From Oscillatoriaceae cyanobacterium M33_DOE_052 (lineage in GTDB: Bacteria; Cyanobacteriota; Cyanobacteriia; Cyanobacteriales; Laspinemataceae): a stretch of DNA of 64,000 nucleotides. The position numbers and the translations under genes are program-made. This document shows positions 60,712 to 64,000 of the stretch, piece after piece (positions within the stretch are counted from its first letter, which is position 1; each line of letters opens with the position of its first letter). The stretch covers positions 1 to 64,000 of the forward strand of contig DVDU01000305.1 in NCBI GenBank assembly GCA_015296065.1, written 5' to 3'. Under the pieces are notes generated by a model, which worked only from the letters and a program-made list of their open reading frames with translations, had not been told where the DNA came from and searched no databases.

Positions 60712-61379
60712 TTATCGGCAGTGGTGCTACCCGGTGTAGGCTCAATTTCCTGCACCGGGGGGCGCCATGCCAAATACACGGCAGCACCTAGCATGGGGAC
60801 TAAAGATACAGCCCAAAAAATTCCTGGCTGTGTCAGTCCCCGCCGTGCCATATCGTCCTTGAGTAACAGTGGGAACAGCAAACACAGCAGGCAAAAATCC
60901 AGGCTCATCACATGAATAAACCTGCTGGTTTGCCACTGGTGACAGAAATCTGACCAATTCCCATAAGTGATACCACCAGCCAATAAAATTACCGTTGCCA
61001 AAGTCACGACAGCTCCGGTCCACCGGGAATCCACCACCCGGAGCAAAAGATTTTTTCGCCCCGAAAAACTGGCGTTGGGGTCTCGGAGGGCTAAATAAGG
61101 CAACAGGGCAAAAGCCCCCAGGGCAAAGCTCCCCAAAGCAAACGGCCATGCGGGGATTTTTTGATTTCTCCCATCGAGCAACAGAACGCAGGTGTAGGCG
61201 ATCGGCCAGACGCCCATGATGTTGAACAGGGCAACTACGGTGGGGTTGATATTTTCCCACTGGCCCGCAGAGAGGTTAACAATCAGCTCTAAGGTGTCTG
61301 GCTGGTCCGGTGGTGCGAAGTTAAAGGCATATACCACGAAACCAACCCACAGCAATCCTAATCCTATTTTTGTCCTCAT
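60702..61379 (-). CDS. Integral membrane protein, about 225 aa, unknown
   Basis: Six or so hydrophobic segments: GLGLLWVGFVVYAFNFAP, VALFNIMGVWPIAYTCVLLL, FALGSFALGAFALLPYLAL, VVTLATVILLAGGITYG, MSLDFCLLCLLFPLLL and AVSLVPMLGAAVYLAW. The loop after the third contains ALRDPNASFSGRK. Start is probably MRTKIGLG at 61379; ATGs 6 and 8 codons upstream are possible. I do not recognise the family with confidence. Convergent with the VIT/VWA gene. Confidence 0.7.
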   Translation of the reverse strand: MRTKIGLGLLWVGFVVYAFNFAPPDQPDTLELIVNLSAGQWENINPTVVALFNIMGVWPIAYTCVLLLDGRNQKIPAWPFALGSFALGAFALLPYLALRDPNASFSGRKNLLLRVVDSRWTGAVVTLATVILLAGGITYGNWSDFCHQWQTSRFIHVMSLDFCLLCLLFPLLLKDDMARRGLTQPGIFWAVSLVPMLGAAVYLAWRPPVQEIEPTPGSTTADNYP

Positions 61380-61625
61380 CGAATCCTCATTTGACATATG
61401 CAATGGGGCGATTGTAAAAAAAAAGCAACGAATAATGAAGCTAGATTGGAAAAATTATTAATTTATTGTTATCTTTAAAAATAAATCGCTTAATATATGG
61501 TAATGGCAAGGTGAAAATCTTGGCGGGTTAGTCCTTGAGGATCAAGGGTGTTCAGGATTAGGGACAAAAATAGCAGTGCCTAGGGTAGCGGATTGTCTAA
61601 GCGCCAACTACGGAGCCGAAGTAAT

Positions 61626-62534
61626 ATGGATGTGATCGAGTTAATCAAACTGTACCAAAGCGGGCAGCGGGACTTTGCTGGTGCTGACCTCAGCAGCGCC
61701 GACCTTCGCGGTGCCAACTTGGCAGGAGTGAATTTATTTGGTGCCAACCTCCGAGGTGCCAACCTCAGCCGGAGTAACTTAAATAAGGCAGACTTAAGTA
61801 AGGCAAATCTCAACTGGGCAAATTTCAGTTTTGCCAAGATGGAGTCTGTGAAGCTCTCAGATGCCGACCTCACGAAAGCGATTCTCACTGGGGCGCTGTT
61901 GGAAAAAGCCAAACTGCCTCGGGCTAAAGTGAGTGGAGCCAATCTGACGGGGGCAAATTTTCGCAGTGCCAACCTGCGCAGTGCCAACCTGGCGGGTTCC
62001 AATATGGAGTGGATCAACCTGCGCGGAGCTAACCTCACTGGCGCGAACCTTAGTTGGACAAATCTTTGCCATGCGAGACTCAGCGGGGCGATGATTTATG
62101 GGGCCATGCTGAATGGGGTCAGCCTGGAGGAGGCTTTTTTAAATGGGGTTGACCTGACGGGGGTCAACCTGAATGGTACGAACCTGAAAGGGGCAAAGCT
62201 GAATTCGGCGAGACTAGAAGGTGCGAATTTGATTGGTGCCAACCTCTCTGGGGCGACGATGCGATCGGCCAGCTTAATTGGCGCCGACCTCAGTTGTGCC
62301 AACCTCCTGGAAGCACAGTTACAGGGAGCCAACCTCAACTGGGCATGTCTGCACCGCGCTTGTTTGCAGCAAGCAGATTTGAGCAATACCACTTTCTTGG
62401 GCGCCAACATCGAGGGGGCTGATTTTGCCGATGCGGTGATGCCGGAAAAAACTGTCAGATATTTTTACTTAACTACCACTGGTAGTTCTTCCTCTTGGAA
62501 CTGGGAAACGATGGCAACTGCGGGCACAGCATAA
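61626..62534 (+). CDS. Pentapeptide-repeat protein
   Basis: A 302-residue protein. MDVIELIKLYQSGQRDFAGAD opens with a short helix, then almost the whole length is A(D/N)LxG-type pentapeptides (ADLRGANLAGVNLFGANLRG and so on), which fold into a right-handed four-sided beta-helix. The C-terminus (YFYLTTTGSSSSWNWE) is not repetitive. Many cyanobacteria have dozens of these; functions are mostly unknown, though some mimic DNA and inhibit gyrase. The ATG at 61626 is preferred over an earlier in-frame start because the upstream residues are basic and non-repetitive. Confidence 0.93.
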   Translation: MDVIELIKLYQSGQRDFAGADLSSADLRGANLAGVNLFGANLRGANLSRSNLNKADLSKANLNWANFSFAKMESVKLSDADLTKAILTGALLEKAKLPRAKVSGANLTGANFRSANLRSANLAGSNMEWINLRGANLTGANLSWTNLCHARLSGAMIYGAMLNGVSLEEAFLNGVDLTGVNLNGTNLKGAKLNSARLEGANLIGANLSGATMRSASLIGADLSCANLLEAQLQGANLNWACLHRACLQQADLSNTTFLGANIEGADFADAVMPEKTVRYFYLTTTGSSSSWNWETMATAGTA

Positions 62535-62550
62535 TCCCGTGATTGATTGA

Positions 62551-63357
62551 TTAGCTGCCTAATTCTTGGGAACGTCGAGAGGCTGCCCTTACAGCCTCAA
62601 TTAGTGCTGAGCGGAAACCGGCGCTTTCTAGTTGGGCGATACCCGCGATCGTTGTGCCACCAGGGCTAGTCACCCGGTCTTTAAGCTGGGCGGGATGTTC
62701 TGCCGTTGTCGCCAATAGGGTGGCAGTGCCCAAGACTGTTTGCAGCGCCAGTTTGGCCGCCACTGCCCGAGGTAGTCCGGCGGCCACACCGCCATCGGCG
62801 AGAGCCTCGATCGCGATCGCCACATAAGCTGGACCCGAACCGGAAAGACCTGTTACCGCATCCATCATCCCTTCCGGGACTTCGATAACTTCCCCCACGG
62901 CTTGCAAAATTCGCCGTGCGATATCTATGTGGTTGGGGGTGACTAATTCCCCCGGCGCGATCGCCGTAATTCCCGCCCCCACAGTGGCCGGAGTATTCGG
63001 CATCGCTCGAATTGCTGGATAATTGGGAAATGCCGCTTCTAGCTTACTCAGGGGTACCCCCGCCATAATCGAGAGGATCACTGGCCGGTTCTCTCCCCTC
63101 CCTGATGCCAGAGCTGCCGCTACCGCCGCAAACACTTGGGGTTTAACAGCCAAGAGCAGCACTTCTGATGCCTGAGCCGCTTTGAGGTTGTCCCCCGTCA
63201 CCCCCACACCATATGTTGACGCCAGATACTCCCGGCGAGCTGGTTGGGGCTCACTGACCAAAACTGCCTCTGAGGGATAAATTCCTTGTGCCAGCAGACG
63301 GGATAACAATGCTTCTCCCATTACCCCGCCGCCAATAATGCCTAATTTTACACCCAT
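62551..63357 (-). CDS. proC: Pyrroline-5-carboxylate reductase
   Basis: Last step of proline synthesis: reduces pyrroline-5-carboxylate with NAD(P)H. The Rossmann start (LGIIGGGVMGEALLSRLLAQG), VLLAVKPQVF, SIMAGVPLSKLE and the signature ITGLSGSGPAYV-like VTGLSGSGPAYVAIAIEAL are present. The C-terminal helical dimer region has LKDRVTSPGGTTIAGI. The 268-residue length is normal. The ATG at 63357 fits. It lies downstream of sepF in the same direction, a pairing seen in many cyanobacteria. Heptamer repeats fill the gap. Confidence 0.97.
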   Translation of the reverse strand: MGVKLGIIGGGVMGEALLSRLLAQGIYPSEAVLVSEPQPARREYLASTYGVGVTGDNLKAAQASEVLLLAVKPQVFAAVAAALASGRGENRPVILSIMAGVPLSKLEAAFPNYPAIRAMPNTPATVGAGITAIAPGELVTPNHIDIARRILQAVGEVIEVPEGMMDAVTGLSGSGPAYVAIAIEALADGGVAAGLPRAVAAKLALQTVLGTATLLATTAEHPAQLKDRVTSPGGTTIAGIAQLESAGFRSALIEAVRAASRRSQELGS

Positions 63358-63549
63358 TCTTTTTGTCCTTGGTCCTTTGTCCTTGGTCCTTGGTCAAAAG
63401 TCCCTTGTCCTTTGGCTGTTCATAAAAGTGAACATTTACCAATCGTCATTTAGTTTTTCATACAAGTGAAAAACCGGGGACATGTTACCAGGGACATGTT
63501 ACCAGGGACAAGTGACAAAGGACAAAGGACATGTTACCAATGACTAATT
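63358..63549. repeat. Heptamer repeats between sepF and proC
   Basis: TTGTCCTTGGTCC units at 63361-63412 and GGGACATGTTACCA units at 63478-63536. The two halves are roughly inverted. Confidence 0.85.
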
Positions 63550-64000
63550 TTACTGCGCCATTTGGGCTGGTTCTTCTGCCCACATCGGCCCTGGAGCCGC
63601 AGTCCGACCCATCCGAGCTTGGTGTTGTAGGACTTCGTGAACGACGCCAGTTTGGGTACTTACCTGCACACAGCTCGGAGTAAATAGGAAAATACTTTCC
63701 CCAATTCTTTCTTGGTGTCCATCCAGAGCATAAGTGCCACCAGCGATGAAATCTACCGCCCGCTGGGCTTGGTCTGGATCCATCAGAGTCAGGTTTAAAA
63801 CCACCGACTTGCGCTCCCGCAGGGCTTGAATTGCCTGGGGCATTTCTTCAAAGGAGCGCGGCTCCATCACCACTACTTCGGAAATGTTGTTATTTGCACC
63901 GGGCATTCCAATCACATTATTAATTCCCTTCATGCTAGATCTCCCTAACTGTTCCGTGCCTACCATTGCCATATTTGCCGCATTCATGCTGGAGTCACTA
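63550..64000 (-). CDS. sepF: Cell division protein SepF, 5' part outside the window
   Basis: SepF (Cdv2 in cyanobacteria) binds FtsZ and shapes the Z ring. The C-terminal SepF domain is complete: [20 protein letters not shown], then [22 protein letters not shown], and [20 protein letters not shown]. The frame stays open past the ATG at 63987 to the window edge, and the family has a membrane-binding N-terminal helix not seen here, so the true start is beyond 64000. A Gln/Ala/Pro-rich tail follows the domain. It is upstream of proC, in the same direction. Confidence 0.93.
   Translation of the reverse strand, partial: SDSSMNAANMAMVGTEQLGRSSMKGINNVIGMPGANNNISEVVVMEPRSFEEMPQAIQALRERKSVVLNLTLMDPDQAQRAVDFIAGGTYALDGHQERIGESIFLFTPSCVQVSTQTGVVHEVLQHQARMGRTAAPGPMWAEEPAQMAQ

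Overview
The window comes from a cyanobacterial chromosome, most likely a filamentous, non-heterocystous one. The support is ndhB, a high-light-inducible protein with an HLR1-type promoter element, Psb34, the MlaE/DUF3119/DUF3086/plsY cluster, the proC-sepF pair, frequent GCGATCGC (HIP1) octamers, and very many heptamer (TTTGTCC/TTTGTCA), nonamer and short palindromic repeats between genes. No rRNA or tRNA gene was recognised.

Layout. 1-24.1 kb is mostly housekeeping: a transposase fragment at the edge, topA (-), ndhB (+), a citramalate synthase (-), a ThiO-ThiG fusion (+), a secreted phosphatase with RTX repeats (+), psb34 (+), a DUF29-like protein (-), a TPR protein, a Ski2/Mtr4-type helicase, a zinc-ribbon protein with Gln-Pro-Met repeats, and a transglutaminase/DUF2126 protein. 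24.2-27.5 kb holds a beheaded STAND/HEAT protein and a four-helix-bundle gene set between oppositely oriented C-rich tracts.

27.5-45.7 kb is a large CRISPR-Cas region. It contains a reverse transcriptase-Cas1 fusion lacking its RT N-terminus, a small winged-helix protein, a leader with a near-consensus promoter, and a CRISPR array of 57 identical 35-nt repeats (56 spacers). These are followed by a second Cas1-like protein that has lost its catalytic Glu, Cas2, a small HTH protein, and an orphan repeat-like hairpin followed by an intrinsic terminator. After an Rpn-type gene, a minus-strand operon follows: cas10/cmr2, cmr3 (interrupted by one in-frame TAA), a CorA-like two-TM protein, and a CARF-HEPN (Csm6/Csx1-like) protein. 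Cmr1, Cmr4, Cmr5, Cmr6 and Cas6 are absent from the window. As it stands, the locus has all the parts for cyclic-nucleotide or SAM-AMP type signalling but only part of the RNA-binding backbone. It is either decaying, or dependent on subunits encoded elsewhere.

46-64 kb returns to core and accessory genes: a CHASE-PAS-GAF histidine kinase, a DUF2301 membrane protein, hli, a two-gene AAA ATPase/PD-(D/E)XK module that may be defensive, plsY, DUF3086, DUF3119, an MlaE-type permease, a VIT/VWA surface protein, a pentapeptide-repeat protein, proC and a partial sepF. All product assignments are from reading the sequence; no database search was run.
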